A DNA stretch of 64,000 bases from Bedellia somnulentella (GCA_963576735.1 OY755177.1:14198001-14262000), one strand, 5' to 3'. Positions 21,470 to 33,205 are shown, numbered from the stretch's first letter. Notes: a model not told the origin generated them from the sequence alone. A program made the numbers and translations.

Positions 21470-21660
21470 ATAAAAAAACATCGCGGCATCTGCGCGTGCG
21501 CCTCGCATCGCAACTGGCAGCTCCATTTCCAACCAATCGGCGCAACGTATCGTACGGCCACTGGAGTTAAAGTGTAATATCTACTCAACAGTTTAATAAA
21601 AGTGCTTTCTTTACAAAAACGTGTGCAGTGTATAAATTTGTGTGTTTATTATTTGTAAGT
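21470..21660 (+). promoter_or_regulatory. Candidate CpG-rich promoter and first exon with GTAAGT donor
   Basis: In an AT-rich background this block is rich in CpG. It has GCGCGTGCGCC (similar to NRF-1-type sites), an ACCAATCGG CCAAT-type box near 21530 and CGTATCGTACGG. It is followed by a non-coding stretch ending in a strong donor GTAAGT at 21655-21660. It could be the promoter and non-coding first exon of a + strand gene, possibly Cyt-b5-r, whose first visible acceptor is at 43118. Position and base composition are the only evidence. Confidence 0.25.
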
Positions 21661-22658
21661 ATGTTTTATTTCAAATGTGCCCAAAGAATGTTTTGGTATA
21701 AAGATTACAATTGAAGTAGATATGGCAACATTGAAATAATTATTTCACGGTCTAGTTACTATTATTGTTTGAAAGGAAACTAATGCACCTTGTAAACAAA
21801 GTAAGTTACTTATTAGGTATGCCTTACATTATAATTACTTTTTATGCATCTAATGCTAAACTATGACTGTGACTCTCAAGATATTAATTTGTAACATTAC
21901 AACTAAAGTATAAGCAATCATGTTATAAAAGACTAAAGTTTATTTATAAATGCTGCTACTTTAGTGAAGACTGATTTAATTGGATCGATGTCAATGCACT
22001 TGCGTTATCATTATCATCTTTAAAATACACAAGTGTCCTGCATAAAATAGCTTGTTTTGAAAGTGGTTCATCAAACTGAAGTATTTTCCATTAAACCTCG
22101 TTTGTAGTAAAAGTAGGTTTACTCATTTAAATATTCAATTTTAGCACTATTCGAAATTACATATTACTAGTTTTATTTTTTCGTCCAACCACGTGCATTT
22201 TCAAGTAAATGATTAATTTGGTATAGAGAAATAATTAGTCAAAAGAAACTATATACCTACATTCACGTTTATAAACTTGAAAAAGAGTATCCAAAACTAG
22301 CGAACAAATAATCCTTTAGCCACTATGGAAGTTGAGATGGTAAACAGTTTTAAGACACACAACAAAAAAAGGAAACCATGAATAATCTAATAACCTCGAT
22401 CTATTAATTACAATCTAACGTCAAGAACTAGCAAATATATCGATCATAATTGCGCTACAATTTATGTTATGAAACTTGTTACTCGCTATTCGATAGCGTT
22501 CAAGTTGTAAACATCTCTTATCAGTTTTTTCATCCATCATTACCAACATCAATACACAATCCTACCATGTGTACCCGAAGCATTGGTAGAAAACTATTAT
22601 TATTAATTTTCCAAACTTGGAAATTTAAAAACGGAAGTAATTGTTGTCATAATAATTG
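21661..22658. other. Intergenic, nothing recognised
   Basis: AT-rich sequence after the candidate donor at 21655. A tiny repeat-A-like patch is at 22300-22347. Confidence 0.45.
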
Positions 22659-22907
22659 CCATGTAGTGCCGGCATAGAATGTGACAACCCCATTCTACCT
22701 AAGGATGTCGTAAGAGGTGGGTAAGGGTATGAGGATTTCCGAAGTGGCTTTTGGGCGATGCGGTTGGAGACCTATCACCAATGATTCTTTATTTCTACAA
22801 TCTTGCCCCTATAGATTTCCAAATGTGGCTGAAGAGTTTCTAGCTCTAAAGCTCTGGCTACCTCTCTTTGGTATTTATGGCCGTGGGTATATGTATGTAT
22901 GTATGTA
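22659..22907 (+). mobile_element. Repeat A, full length, diverged
   Basis: Head GCCATGTAGTGCCGGCATAG, centre TGGGCGATGCGGTTGGAGAC, tail GGGTATATGTATGTATGTAT. Confidence 0.75.
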
Positions 22908-23202
22908 AATATCCACTACCATAATTTATTAAAAGATAAAAATCTGCTTGGGTTGTATACGTCATATGCGAGTATGAACTTCCTCACGATAAATAATGTC
23001 AAAGCAAAATACACTAAATGAGACTAGTGTGTCCACAGATAAGGGCGTTCGATGAAACAAACAGAAAAGTTTACACGAGTCGGCATGGTATTAATTAAAA
23101 TAACGAATATCTAAAAGCTTACAAAAATAATTACATTTCCTTTTTATGTTACAAGTTTGAGGCAATATTTCGGCTGTTGTTGAAACTCATGAAACATAAA
23201 TA

Positions 23203-23453
23203 CATACATGCATATACTCACGGCTATAAATCCCTAGAAGGGGTTGCCAGAGCTAAGGAATTTGAAATCTCTCAGCCACTTATGGAAAATTGAGTGGGGA
23301 AAAGATGGTAAAATAAAGGTCTCTGAAAAATTATGGGTCTCCAACCGCATCGCCTAAAAATTCCTTAAAAGTCCCAATACCGTTAGTAACCTCTTATGTA
23401 CTCCCACAGGAAGAAATGGAGTAGTGCTATTCTAAGCCAACACTACACAGCAA
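23203..23453 (-). mobile_element. Repeat A, full length
   Basis: Tail ACATACATGCATATACTCAC, head GCCAACACTACACAGC. Small local changes around 23320. Confidence 0.75.
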
Positions 23454-23589
23454 ACAATATTCATGTTTAAAACAATCAAACATATTTACTACATACAAGT
23501 TTTTGTTAATGGGAAATATCAACTGCTGTGTCTTCATGGATCCTTCATATGCATATATCATTATTATTATATCATTATAAATAAGTGTT

Positions 23590-23665
23590 TTAGACACTGG
23601 GATTGAAACCTGCGACCTCTGGGCCCAGGATCATCATCCACCCCGTGGGTTTCATTATCAACAAA
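23590..23665 (-). mobile_element. tRNA-like SINE head, diverged
   Basis: GGATTGAAACCTGCGACC resembles a reversed B box and CACCCCGTGGGTTTC a reversed A box. No body was identified. Confidence 0.35.
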
Positions 23666-24096
23666 ATAATGACAAACAAACACAATAGATGTCACAAAAA
23701 CACATTATGCATACTTCCCCTGCAAACGACGAACCTCCGATTTACTTCCCAAATAAATTAACAATCTTTAGAATTAGAATAATAAACATTAATTATTCTG
23801 TCCGATCCGGTTTGTTTATATTTACAAAAAGTTCAATACAATAAACATTTCCATTCCTATTACTTCACTAAGTTTGCTAAGTCGTTGGTAATTTTGTTTT
23901 GATCATGTTTTTTTATTGAATCAGTCATTTAATCAAACGATTTATTTACGATATAAGTTTTTATAAGTATAAGTATTATTAATTTTAATAGAATAAAAAT
24001 AAACTGTGTAAAGAACATAGATTTTAACGTCTGTTTGTAAAGGCTGTATTATGTGGATATATTTTAATTCTTTCTGATAAACATTTAGAAAAAGTA
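23666..24096. other. Intergenic, nothing recognised
   Basis: AT-rich, with no motif. Confidence 0.5.
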
Positions 24097-24341
24097 CAGT
24101 GCCCGCTTTGAATGTAACTACCCCTTTCTACCCACGAATATCGTAAGAGACGACTAAGGGTGTGGGGCTTTTTAAGTAGTTTTTGTTGGGCGATGCGGTT
24201 AGAGACCCATCAACAACGATACTTTATTCCTACCATCTTCTCCCCTATCAACTTTCAATTGTGTCTGAGGAGTTTTCCTGCTCTGAAGCTCTGGCTACCC
24301 CGTTTTGGGATTTATGGCCGTAAGTATATGTATGTTTAATA
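24097..24341 (+). mobile_element. Repeat A, full length, diverged
   Basis: Head ACAGTGCCCGCTTTGAATG, centre TGGGCGATGCGGTTAGAGAC, tail GTAAGTATATGTATG. Confidence 0.72.
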
Positions 24342-24714
24342 TGAGATATAAAGTAAAGTAAATCCCCACCACAGCTACCCCATTTAAGACATACATTTAG
24401 AACCACGCAAACAGGATATTCTGCTAAGTTCGCAAAAAATAAATCGCTTGTGTATTTAATTGCCTTGAAATTGTAAACAAGTCAAGGTGATCGGTTTAGT
24501 AAAGACAAAATTTTGTTTTCATAGAACTTTGCCTAATCGTTTGTGTTATGTTTAAATGAGATATATACGTTTCTCTTTGTCATCGATACGTTAGTAATTT
24601 AATTGACTTAAGAAGCTGTACTTAGAATCAGAACTCATAGTATACGAACGCTAATAATGATCAAATCACCCCATATTGCTGAGCCGTTCTGGATATTTCG
24701 ACCTAAGAAATTAA

Positions 24715-24775
24715 TCAATACACACGGACATATTACACGAATCGAATTAGCCTCTAGATGGGTACAGTGACCTTT
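24715..24775 (-). mobile_element. 3' fragment of the third SINE family
   Basis: CACGGACATATTACACGAATCG resembles the 13912 end of the SINE at 13905-14120. Confidence 0.35.
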
Positions 24776-25960
24776 GGTAAGGTTAAAATGTATATTATTC
24801 TTAATCTATGGCTAAATTAGTCACAGCTTTAAATAGTAGCATTTAAGTATTATTGGACAATTTGTGTCCACTTGGAAAAGGAAAAATACTTTACAAATAG
24901 GTGTTTTATAAATTATCATCACCGGCAGAAAGCACTCAACTGAGTAGAGCCTTAAACTGCCCAAGGAACACACTAATGATGGCATATTGAATCTCATTGT
25001 TCCCACAGAAAATAGGTTTTTATTAACAGTTAAAACCGCATAGAAAGATAATTAGACCCTGAATAATTACCTCATCAATGATGCCTTAAACGAAAAATAA
25101 CCCTTAAAAATTGTTCACAACAGTTTAGTTCGTTTCTTATCTGACGGGATATGCACTTTTTAATATAAAACATCCTTATTATCTTGCTTATATATAAATA
25201 ATACTTTGTATGCATTGTTCGTGTATAAATCAGATCAAATAGACATCCATATTCATAAGGGTTTCTCTCAGCGGGTATCAAACCCGCAACCTGTGTACCA
25301 GAAAGTCTATCGTCCTGCTGGATCCACTAAATACTATTAATATTCCAGGATAATAAAATCACAAAAGAAAGTTGAGGGTGCCAATAAGGGGGTGAAATAC
25401 TTGACGTATAATTTATTTGTCCATATGTACCAAATAAACAAAATAAATTCTTTTTACTTTGGTTTATTATCATATCAATATGCGAATTTTCGTTTGTATT
25501 TATAGAAAGTGTCAATAGAAGAAAAGTTTTTATGCCCGGAACTAAATTTAATTGTAAAATATGCGCAGGCACAAAAAGCCAATTATAAATTGATATAAAT
25601 ATGCTAATCAAATACAATATGTTATTGGTTATTAATTAATTCCATACATATAATTGTGTAAGTGTTGCGTCCTAAAAGGATTTGTGATTCTGAAGGTCAG
25701 CACCTTTTTCCTGTACTTTTGTATGATACAGAACGAGTAAAAAGTAAACTTTTTTCAAAAACCTGTTTCGCAGAGGTCAATAATACTCCTTGATTCGAAC
25801 GTAGTATTCTTCCGTAGCTGGTGACAATTTCAATTTAGTTTCATTGTTCAGATTTCATATAAATTTTACCTCTGACATGACTTTTGTTTTCACCGACTTC
25901 AAAAAAGGAGGTTCTAAATTCGATTGTATGGTTTTTTGTATCTTTGTTACGCGTCTAGCG
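24776..25960. other. Intergenic, mostly nothing recognised
   Basis: Contains the third-family SINE head (25255-25330) and an ACCGACTTC repeat edge (25885-25920). Minus-strand frames here are not protein-like. Confidence 0.4.
25255..25330 (-). mobile_element. tRNA-like SINE head, third family
   Basis: AAGGGTTTCTCTCAGCGGG then TATCAAACCCGCAACC matches the 14.05-kb head. The A-box side is degraded. Confidence 0.45.
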
Positions 25961-26163
25961 AGTGTGCTCAAGAATGCATGCGTCCGAAGTATGAAGAATA
26001 TGAAGAATAAATCAGCATGTATGAGAAGATTGATGGATGTAAACGAAGTTTGTACATGGATGTGAGCGTAGAGAGGTTTGTCAGGATCTTACAAAGTGGC
26101 GATCGATAGTATCTGCCTACCCCAATGGGAACTAATGTTGTGTGTATATGTATATTTGTATGT
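25961..26163 (+). mobile_element. LINE-A 3' fragment
   Basis: GTGTGCTCAAGAATGCATGC to CTGCCTACCCCAATGGGAAC and an ATGT-like tail. A short duplication breaks the frame near 26050. Confidence 0.7.
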
Positions 26164-26238
26164 TACGGGATTAATCTATCAATGTTCAATCAATTTTACA
26201 TATTACGCCTTATTGAACTAAGAGTGCATCAATTTTAC

Positions 26239-26461
26239 ATACATATACTTACGGCTATAAATCCCTAGAAGGGGTAGCCAGAGCTTAGGAATTAGAAGGA
26301 TAATAAAGAATTAGTTGTTTGGGGAAAAGATGTTAAAAATAAAGGTTGTTGGTGATGGATTTCCAACCGCATCGCCCAAAATTCCCTTAAAAAGCCCCAA
26401 TACCGTTAGTCACCTCTTACGTACACGCACCGGAAGAAATGGGGTAGTGCTATTCTAAGCG
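26239..26461 (-). mobile_element. Repeat A, extreme head missing
   Basis: TACTTACGGCTATAAATCCC to GGGTAGTGCTATTCTAAGC. Internal rearrangement near 26296-26315. Confidence 0.72.
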
Positions 26462-27120
26462 TTACAGAATTACAGTTTTTTTTCTGTTAAATATGTTTCT
26501 AGGTTGGTCCTGATTAATTTTCATGAGGTTTGATAGCGTGCTTATAAAAATAATTCAAAAAATAAAATGACTACGTGGATAATCAAATTTCGTAAGACCA
26601 ATTTGGTTTCCGTCAAATAGCTGTGAAATCGGTTTTATTTGTTAAAATATATTATTATTTAGAAACTTTAAACGAAGCCAATCACTTAAACTGATTTGAG
26701 ATTTAGCTTTTTTTTATTTGATAATTTTTAGACTCCAAGTTTTGATACGATTGGATTGAAGAATTTTGCTTATAAAAAACATGGCCTTATGTCGTGCAAA
26801 GGTTAGATTTTAGAGACCTGTATCACATAAATTTTGTTTATTATAAAAAAAAACAAAAACATACATTTTATATGGTCATTTAATTTAGCATTTAAGTTTT
26901 GGAACCGGTCGATTTTCAAAACCCGTCGTTTAATATTAATTAAATAGGTTTGAACCGAGGCAATATATTATATTTAATTCAAAATATTATAGTTTTTAAC
27001 TTAAGGAAAAAAATAGGTATCAATATCAGTGTCAGAATTGTTCAGCTCATTTGGTTTCTTGCGTTTTTCATATAATTGCCTTTTTCTTATTATTGGCCAA
27101 GGATATTTTATTTTTCTTTC
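26462..27120. other. Intergenic, nothing recognised
   Basis: Very AT-rich. Confidence 0.5.
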
Positions 27121-27346
27121 CCTACATACATACAAACATAAACTCACGCCCATAAATCCCAAAAAGTGGTAGCCAGAGCTTCGAAGCTAAAAACTCCTCA
27201 GCCACATATGGAAGTTGATAAGGTACAAGATGGTTGAACCAACCGCATCGCCCAAAAACCACTTAAAAAGCCCCATACCGTTAGGCACCCATTACAAAAC
27301 CCGTAGGTAGAAAGGGGTAGTGGCATTCTAAAGCGGTACTACACAC
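27121..27346 (-). mobile_element. Repeat A, diverged
   Basis: AACTCACGCCCATAAATCCC, CCAACCGCATCGCCCAAAAA and GCGGTACTACACACC. Part of the centre is missing. Confidence 0.65.
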
Positions 27347-27518
27347 CCCGGTGTTAAAAAAAACGTTATTTAAAGTAAATGCTTATTTATATGCTGAGGG
27401 TACTACAAATATTACCAAACTAAGCAACAACCAAAAATATTTGCCCTCGACAAACGAGTCATTGAACGTATGCTTTACTGTAATGTATTATATGTAATGT
27501 AATATATTCATTGGCAGG

Positions 27519-28003
27519 TTCACGTGCTTCTTAGGTGGTTATCTTTATAACAAAGTTAATGAAAAGATAAAAATTGTTGACTTAAATCGACAAGAAGCTA
27601 AGAGGGCTCTTACGATCTGGCTTAAAAGTCTAAACTACGAAGATGCCGAGGGATTGCTTGTTGTTCAAAGATAAATTCAAAACACGCACATTCTCATTCA
27701 CACACACACACACACATACACACACACACATGCACATTCAGACAGTAAAAAAAAAAAAAAACATTGTATTCTAAATATGTAATTAAATTTTATAGAGTGT
27801 AATTAAAATTTTTTAAACAAAAAAAATTATAAGATGTAAATTGTATTTGATTAGAGCTTAAATTAATTAATACTGTATAATTATGTTAGAGTTCCTGCAA
27901 TACAGGTTTTTACCTAGTGTGGGGCTCGCTAGCAAACTGTATTGTATTATGTTTGAATGCTAAATAAACGTTTTATTATTATTATTATTATTATTATTAT
28001 CAA
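27519..28003 (+). mobile_element. 3' end of an unassigned retroelement with (TTA)n tail
   Basis: 27529-27672 is open and ends with ALTIWLKSLNYEDAEGLL shortly before a stop. It is followed by a CA-rich tract (about 27702-27745), an A run, and a UTR ending AATAAACG and a TTA repeat (27978-28000). The TTA tail and short coding end suggest a non-LTR retroelement. The protein fragment was not recognised. Confidence 0.4.
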
Positions 28004-28386
28004 GCATTTGACATCTTAATTATCTTAAGAGCACATTAATACAGCGAATACAAGGATTTAGTCATGGTTTCGACTATCTCTAGGATTAAGATAGCCAACT
28101 ATTCAATCCCTAAACCTCGGCCGTCAGTTGAGTGCCTCTGTTCACATTTCATATTACTCGTAAGCACTTTCTGTCTAAAAACTGTAATCGTAGGTAGTCG
28201 GACTATAGTTCTAAAATGAGTAAAAAAATACAAATCTTCATAGTAATCTTGAAATACATAGCTACAAAAATGAACGCGGTAGACCGTTGTCGAACCCACA
28301 GCATGACTAGTAGTATATTTTGTGGAGAATGTTCTCAAGATCCATAAGAGTTATGCCAGCATCACATAATCTCCCGCTTCATTAAT
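28004..28386. other. Intergenic, nothing recognised
   Basis: A 79-codon minus-strand frame (28099-28338) has no features. Confidence 0.4.
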
Positions 28387-28627
28387 ACATACATACATAT
28401 ACTCACGCCATTATTTCCCATTGGGGCCTAACAATTGCCACTTTGTACGACAAACCTCTCTAGATCCATTTACATCCATCAATCATATCATACATCTTTT
28501 ATTCTGGAGACTTCGGATGCCTGCCTTTTTGAGCACGCTCGTTATTTGGTCCAAATGTGTCCTCCAAGATCGTGACTAACATTACCATTCACATTAGATC
28601 TATACATCTCTTTTACTAATTTACTAT
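28387..28627 (-). mobile_element. LINE-A 3' fragment with ATGT tail
   Basis: ACTCACGCCATTATTTCCC, GCCTGCCTTTTTGAGCACGC and TTGGTCCAAATGTGTCCTCC are reversed C-terminal LINE-A sequence. Confidence 0.72.
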
Positions 28628-28689
28628 CATTAATACGAATAGAACAACATCTCGTTTGCCAAAATTGGTTAAGTTGTTTAAAAGAAACG

Positions 28690-28875
28690 GGGACCATAAC
28701 GAAACTTCACATTTATAAATTCCAAAGTAAAGAAGCCAACTGAGCTTCATAATTAGATATTCCTCGGCCAATTTCGGTATTTAAGAGAAAAAAAGATTTT
28801 AAATTAAAAAAACTCTATGATAGTTCTCCAGACATATCGCCAAAAAATCACTTAAAAAACTCGTACTTCCATAAG
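28690..28875 (-). mobile_element. Repeat A, strongly degraded
   Basis: ATTAGATATTCCTCGGCCA and GACATATCGCCAAAAAATCAC in family order. Confidence 0.35.
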
Positions 28876-29804
28876 CATTTATAAATACATACATTCAAAA
28901 AGTTACCTTTTATTTGGTTAGGTATTCGGGTAAAAATCCGATTCCCCAGGCATCAGTAATAACTAGTATTACAGATACTATTATGCGAAAATGTTCTTGA
29001 GATTCATTCGCGTCATTATAAAAGTACTTATTTTACACTGGTATCTTTCCATGGTAATTCACTCTTTGACCTTTTTTGCGTACTTTATATTCGTGCAGCG
29101 ATTTTTCCTGTGTAAGTCATACATAAGACAAGACAAAATGTTGTATTAATGTTAATTGCCTCATTTTACATATAGTATTCTATTTAAATCCTATTATTGT
29201 AATTGAATGAACGGGTGGTGGTGTCAATAAATACCGGTGAAAGGCTTACCAACTTTCACAGGGGCACACTATCCAGGTAAAAATTGAGCACTCTGAATAC
29301 TAGTTAAGACGAATAAAATGTCATGTTATGTTTGGAAAAAATTGTTATACTAGCATTGTTTTAGGAGAATAATGTGTGCACTCTTTGATGGCGTATTATG
29401 ATTAACAACAGCTAAAAGTGTGGATAAAATATTGAAAAGAATAAAAAACACTTTGTTGCACATCACAAAAGAAATATTTACAAAAATTCAGTCACAAAAG
29501 CAAAAGTACCATTGGCGGTTATCATTAAACGCGATTTCTTCCAGACACCCCTTGGGTAGTAAGATCATAGTGGTAGGAATATCATGATTTTATTGTGAAC
29601 TATTATTATGAAGACACATCATCGATCACAACTTCAAAATAAACTATTCCTTGCATAATTTTGAAAGTTCGGAAGGGTAGAGACGATATAAATAGGGTAA
29701 CAATAAATTGTTGGTAGCTTCACAAGTGTTAAGCATAACATTTTGTTATCATGTCTTTACCGATCCTAATTGTTGCTACTGCTTTACCTTTTGTAGGAAT
29801 TTTA
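28876..29804. other. Intergenic, one LINE UTR fragment
   Basis: Apart from 29500-29562, no landmark was found. Confidence 0.45.
29500..29562 (-). mobile_element. LINE 3' UTR fragment related to 3.3-3.8 kb
   Basis: AACGCGATTTCTTCCAG on the + strand is the reverse complement of the UTR motif at about 3709-3725. Only about 60 bp can be matched. Confidence 0.4.
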
Positions 29805-30055
29805 CATACATACATCATACATACATATACTCACGGCTATAAATCCCTAGAAGGGGTAGCCAGAGCTAAGGAATTAGAAATTCCTCAACCACTTTTGGAA
29901 GTTGTGTGGGGAAAAGATGGTAAAGTATAGGTTGTTGGTGATGGGTCTCCAACCGCATCGCCCAAAAATCCCTTAAAAGCCCCAATACCGTTAGTCGCCT
30001 CTTACGTACACCCACAGGAAGAAATGGGGTAGTGCTATTCTAAGCCGACACTACA
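29805..30055 (-). mobile_element. Repeat A, full length (left member of a segmental duplication)
   Basis: Tail and body are well preserved (ACTCACGGCTATAAATCCC to CTAAGCCGACACTAC). The following 145 bp of non-repeat sequence recurs at 31052-31190. Confidence 0.82.
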
Positions 30056-30283
30056 ACTAAATCAAATCTCATCACGTGATCCATAATCCTCACCACCATA
30101 GTCATCCCTGAAAATAAAGAGAAAAGACTCAAAGGTTTAAGGACAATATCGTTTGCAAGTTAGTTTTCTATCTTTATGACAAGCTTGATTTAAATAACAA
30201 CAACAACTAACAACAACTACACAGTAGGAATTTAATCACACAATTTCGCAGGTTTACATTTAAATCATACTAAATGGTATATG

Positions 30284-30537
30284 CCGTGCAGTGCCGGCTT
30301 AGAATGTTGTTAACCCTTTTTACCCACGGATGTCGTAAGGGGCAATTAAGCGTATAGGGCTCTTTGAAGTGGTCTTTGGGCGATGCGGTTGGAAACCCAT
30401 CACTAAAGATACTTTATTTCTACCATCTTTTCCCCTATCAACTTCCAAATATGGCTGTGCAGTATCAAGCTCTGAAGCTCTGGCTACCCCTTTTTGGTAT
30501 TTATGGGTGTGAGAATATGTATGTATATGTATATATG
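30284..30537 (+). mobile_element. Repeat A, full length, diverged
   Basis: GCCGTGCAGTGCCGGCTTAG to GTGTGAGAATATGTATG. Lies between the two members of the segmental duplication. Confidence 0.75.
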
Positions 30538-30843
30538 TCAATAGTATATATGAGATGTTTTACTGTTAGAACTCATGTTTTGCGTAATCAGAGCTCTATT
30601 ATTGTGGTACTAAGTCGTTGTATAACCCACATTTCCTTATGATTTCAGCGTATGAGAAATCCTTATTAAATCCTGCAAGCCCCAATTTTCTAGCCTCTAA
30701 TAACATAGCATAGTCTTAGATTATGTCTTTAATTACTGACCTTGACATCAACGTTTTATTGTTAACGTCACGGACATGAATTATATATTTATTGAAGTAT
30801 CACTTACGGAATTAACTGGCACAGTGATTTTACTTAAAAACAT

Positions 30844-31051
30844 AAACATATACTGATGGCTATAAATCCCTAGAAAGGGTTGAGCCAGATTTAAGGAATT
30901 AGAAATTTCTCCGCCACTTTTTAAAGTTGCGTGGGGAACGAACGGTAAAATGAAGGTGAGTCTACAACCGCATCGCCCAAAAATGCCTCAAAAATGCCTC
31001 TTACGTACACCCACGGGAAGAAATGGGATAGTGCTATTCTAAGCCGACGCT
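30844..31051 (-). mobile_element. Repeat A, diverged (right member of the segmental duplication)
   Basis: CATATACTGATGGCTATAAA to GCCGACGCTACAACTAAATC. An internal deletion removes part of the GATGGGTCTCC centre. Confidence 0.7.
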
Positions 31052-31329
31052 ACAACTAAATCCAATCTCATCACGTGATCCATAATCCTCACCTCCATAG
31101 TCATCCCTGAAAATAACGAGAAAAGACTCAAAGGTTTATACAATATCGTTTGCAAGTTAGTTTTCTATCTTTATGACAAGCTTGATTTAAATAATATCAT
31201 TATTTTATTGGACTGATTATTTTTATAGATTAAATTACATTCAATTAGTCGCAGAGATTGAGACATGTAAATAAATCTAGTAAAATATCTATAATAATGA
31301 TGTGTTATTGCACATTATCTGCGCATATC

Positions 31330-31480
31330 AAATTATCATCATCATAATAAGCCCATAAGCCCCACTACTGGGTATAGGCCTCCCACAAATGTTTCCACAA
31401 CGATCAGACCTTAGCTGCCCTAATGTATCGGCTCTAAAAATGTGCCAACTCCAGGTCAGAGATAACCCTTCGGTAGGGAT
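31330..31480 (-). mobile_element. RTE-type 3' end fragment
   Basis: ATCATCATCATAATAAGCCC, then CTACTGGGTATAGGCCTCCC: the reversed RTE C terminus and GATGATG tail seen in full at 51900-51971. Confidence 0.6.
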
Positions 31481-31486
31481 ACATAT

Positions 31487-32110
31487 GGCAGTGAAATGCC
31501 GGCTTAGAATATAACTGACCTGTGACACTTCGTTCCTGCGGCGGTCGTAAGAACTACTACTACTAAGGACAACTACTTTTTTTTTCAAAAGGGTTGGTTG
31601 CTGCTGGCCCTGTGACCTGTGCGGCTTCACCATGACTTTATGTGTGCCGGGCAGCTGAGGGCCGCCCTGTCGGGGCAAAGGAGTGTACCTAAGCTAAATC
31701 GGATAGAGGGAGAAAGGAGCCCTAACAAAGTGACCAAGCGGGAGGCTTATGTCATACAGTGCGAACTCTCGCGTCCCTCGGGAGGCCAGTGGCACGGCAA
31801 GGGCGGTTCTAATTTAGGGTTCTTTGACCTCGCCGGCGAGGTCAGTGACTGGAGTGGTATGTTCTTTGTTCGTTAGCGCTGGTGGCCTCTGTGGCCTGTG
31901 GTGATCGGGTCGTCGGGATCCCAGAGCACGCTACGAGGGCGTCTCTCTCTAGTTTCGACATCCGGTGAGGTCGTGGGGATGGCTATTTGGGGTTTTGGGG
32001 CTTCTTAAGTGATTTTTGGGTGATGGGTCTGGGATCCATACCCAACCATATTTGGTTCAACCGTCTTCTTCTCAATAAACTTTAAAAAGGTGCAATTCAC
32101 TTTTGAAACC
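31487..32110 (+). mobile_element. Repeat A carrying a ~420-bp GC-rich insert
   Basis: 31487-31560 is the head (GGCAGTGAAATGCCGGCTTAG, GCGGCGGTCGTAAGA). 31985-32110 resumes the body (GGGGCTTCTTAAGTGATTTT, GGGTGATGGGTCTGGGATCC). Between them (about 31565-31984) is a GC- and CpG-rich segment with CCTCGCCGGCGAGGTCA and GGGTCGTCGGGATCCC. That segment contains an 85-codon open frame without recognisable features. The origin of the insert was not recognised. Confidence 0.5.
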
Positions 32111-32382
32111 CTGAGTTCTCCGTTATAGGGACTGATTTTGATATATAATAATTTTCCATTACTTATAATTAACCACATATAATGAAACAAAATACAATAA
32201 TAGCGCAATCACGGGGCTAATCAGCGTTTAACTCATAATTTTCACTACACGACTGCGCGTCATATGCGTAATTAGTTTTAAATTATACTCTATTTCTATT
32301 TTGTATGCAAATACGAATTTTAACAGTTCCCTTTGCAGAGATCCAAATACATAGTTATTTATATAAATTTATATACATATGT

Positions 32383-32507
32383 TTTTGGTGATGAGTTTTC
32401 AACCGCATCGCCCAAAAATTACTTAAAAAGCTGCAATACCCTTAGCCACCTCTTAAAAACACCCATGCGAAGAAATAGGGTAGTGCTTTTTTAAGCCGTC
32501 ACTACGC
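32383..32507 (-). mobile_element. Repeat A, 5' half
   Basis: TTTTTGGTGATGAGTTTTC, CAACCGCATCGCCCAAAAAT and AAGCCGTCACTACGC. Confidence 0.65.
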
Positions 32508-32779
32508 AACTAACAATTTTTTACAAAATTAGGTTTTATCTTAAAAAAGAACTGCTTTACTTCTTTGCCTAAGGATCGTACAAGTTGTCTTGATGTGGTT
32601 GGAAAGTATTTTTTAATGATTATTGGTTTTATCATATTTGGTCTTCGAAACTTTTAAAACGTGTCTATAAGCAGTTGTTGAATTTTAATAACAGCTAGAG
32701 TGAGTGGACTTTTATTTTATATACTGTTTGATACCATAACAGCTAACAGTAACCGCTTCTCAGGAGTAGACGCGAGTTC
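32508..32779. other. Intergenic, nothing recognised
   Basis: AT-rich. Confidence 0.5.
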
Positions 32780-32998
32780 AAATCTCTAGACATGGCTAAG
32801 TTGTATTTAGTGATATGACAGCGTATTTGTGTAAAACAGCGATAGGTCTGCCCCCTATCACGTGTTTACACATGTTCAGAGTACAAACGTGGGTACTCTG
32901 AACACCCCAGGTGACATTGTGACATGATGTTCAGAAGTATAAATACCTCTGCCAACCCCTTTGAGGATATTCGTCGTGAACTTTTGAGTATTTGATAC
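32780..32998 (+). mobile_element. Repeat B, 5'-truncated in the head
   Basis: AGTTCAAATCTC (B box), CATGGCTAAGTTGTA, GCCCCCTATCACGTG and CCTCTGCCAACCCC are all present in order. The tail is lost. Confidence 0.7.
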
Positions 32999-33093
32999 CA
33001 TATTTATCATCTCCATTCGATAGACACCAGAACTTAGCCCCTCCTCCCCAATAACTCCACAAAGTCTAAGAAAACGCTCACCAACCTACATAT

Positions 33094-33205
33094 ATATAAT
33101 CACACCATTAGTATTCCATTACGTAATCCAGAAACTATCGATAGCGACTTTGTACGATCCTGGAAAACCTCTCAAGGCTTTTTATAATTATCTATCATTT
33201 TATAT
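33094..33205 (-). mobile_element. LINE-A 3' fragment, degraded
   Basis: ATCGATAGCGACTTTGTACG and ATCCTGGAAAACCTCTC are reversed LINE-A coding end. Confidence 0.5.

Larger units (their letters stand above)
30056..31195 (+). repeat. Segmental duplication of repeat A plus flank, about 1 kb apart
   Basis: 30056-30200 and 31052-31190 share AACTAAATC..AATCTCATCACGTGATCC, then CATAGTCATCCCTGAAAATA and ATGACAAGCTTGATTTAAAT. Both follow a repeat A at the same joint, so the repeat and flank were copied together. The later copy is more diverged in the repeat part. Confidence 0.8.

Noticed and set aside
25844..26065. 73-codon + strand gene
   Set aside because: It is a chimera of an ACCGACTTC repeat edge and a LINE-A C-terminal fragment.
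27702..27745. CA-rich tract as a regulatory Z-DNA element
   Set aside because: It is a microsatellite in the 3' UTR of a retroelement fragment. No evidence of regulation.
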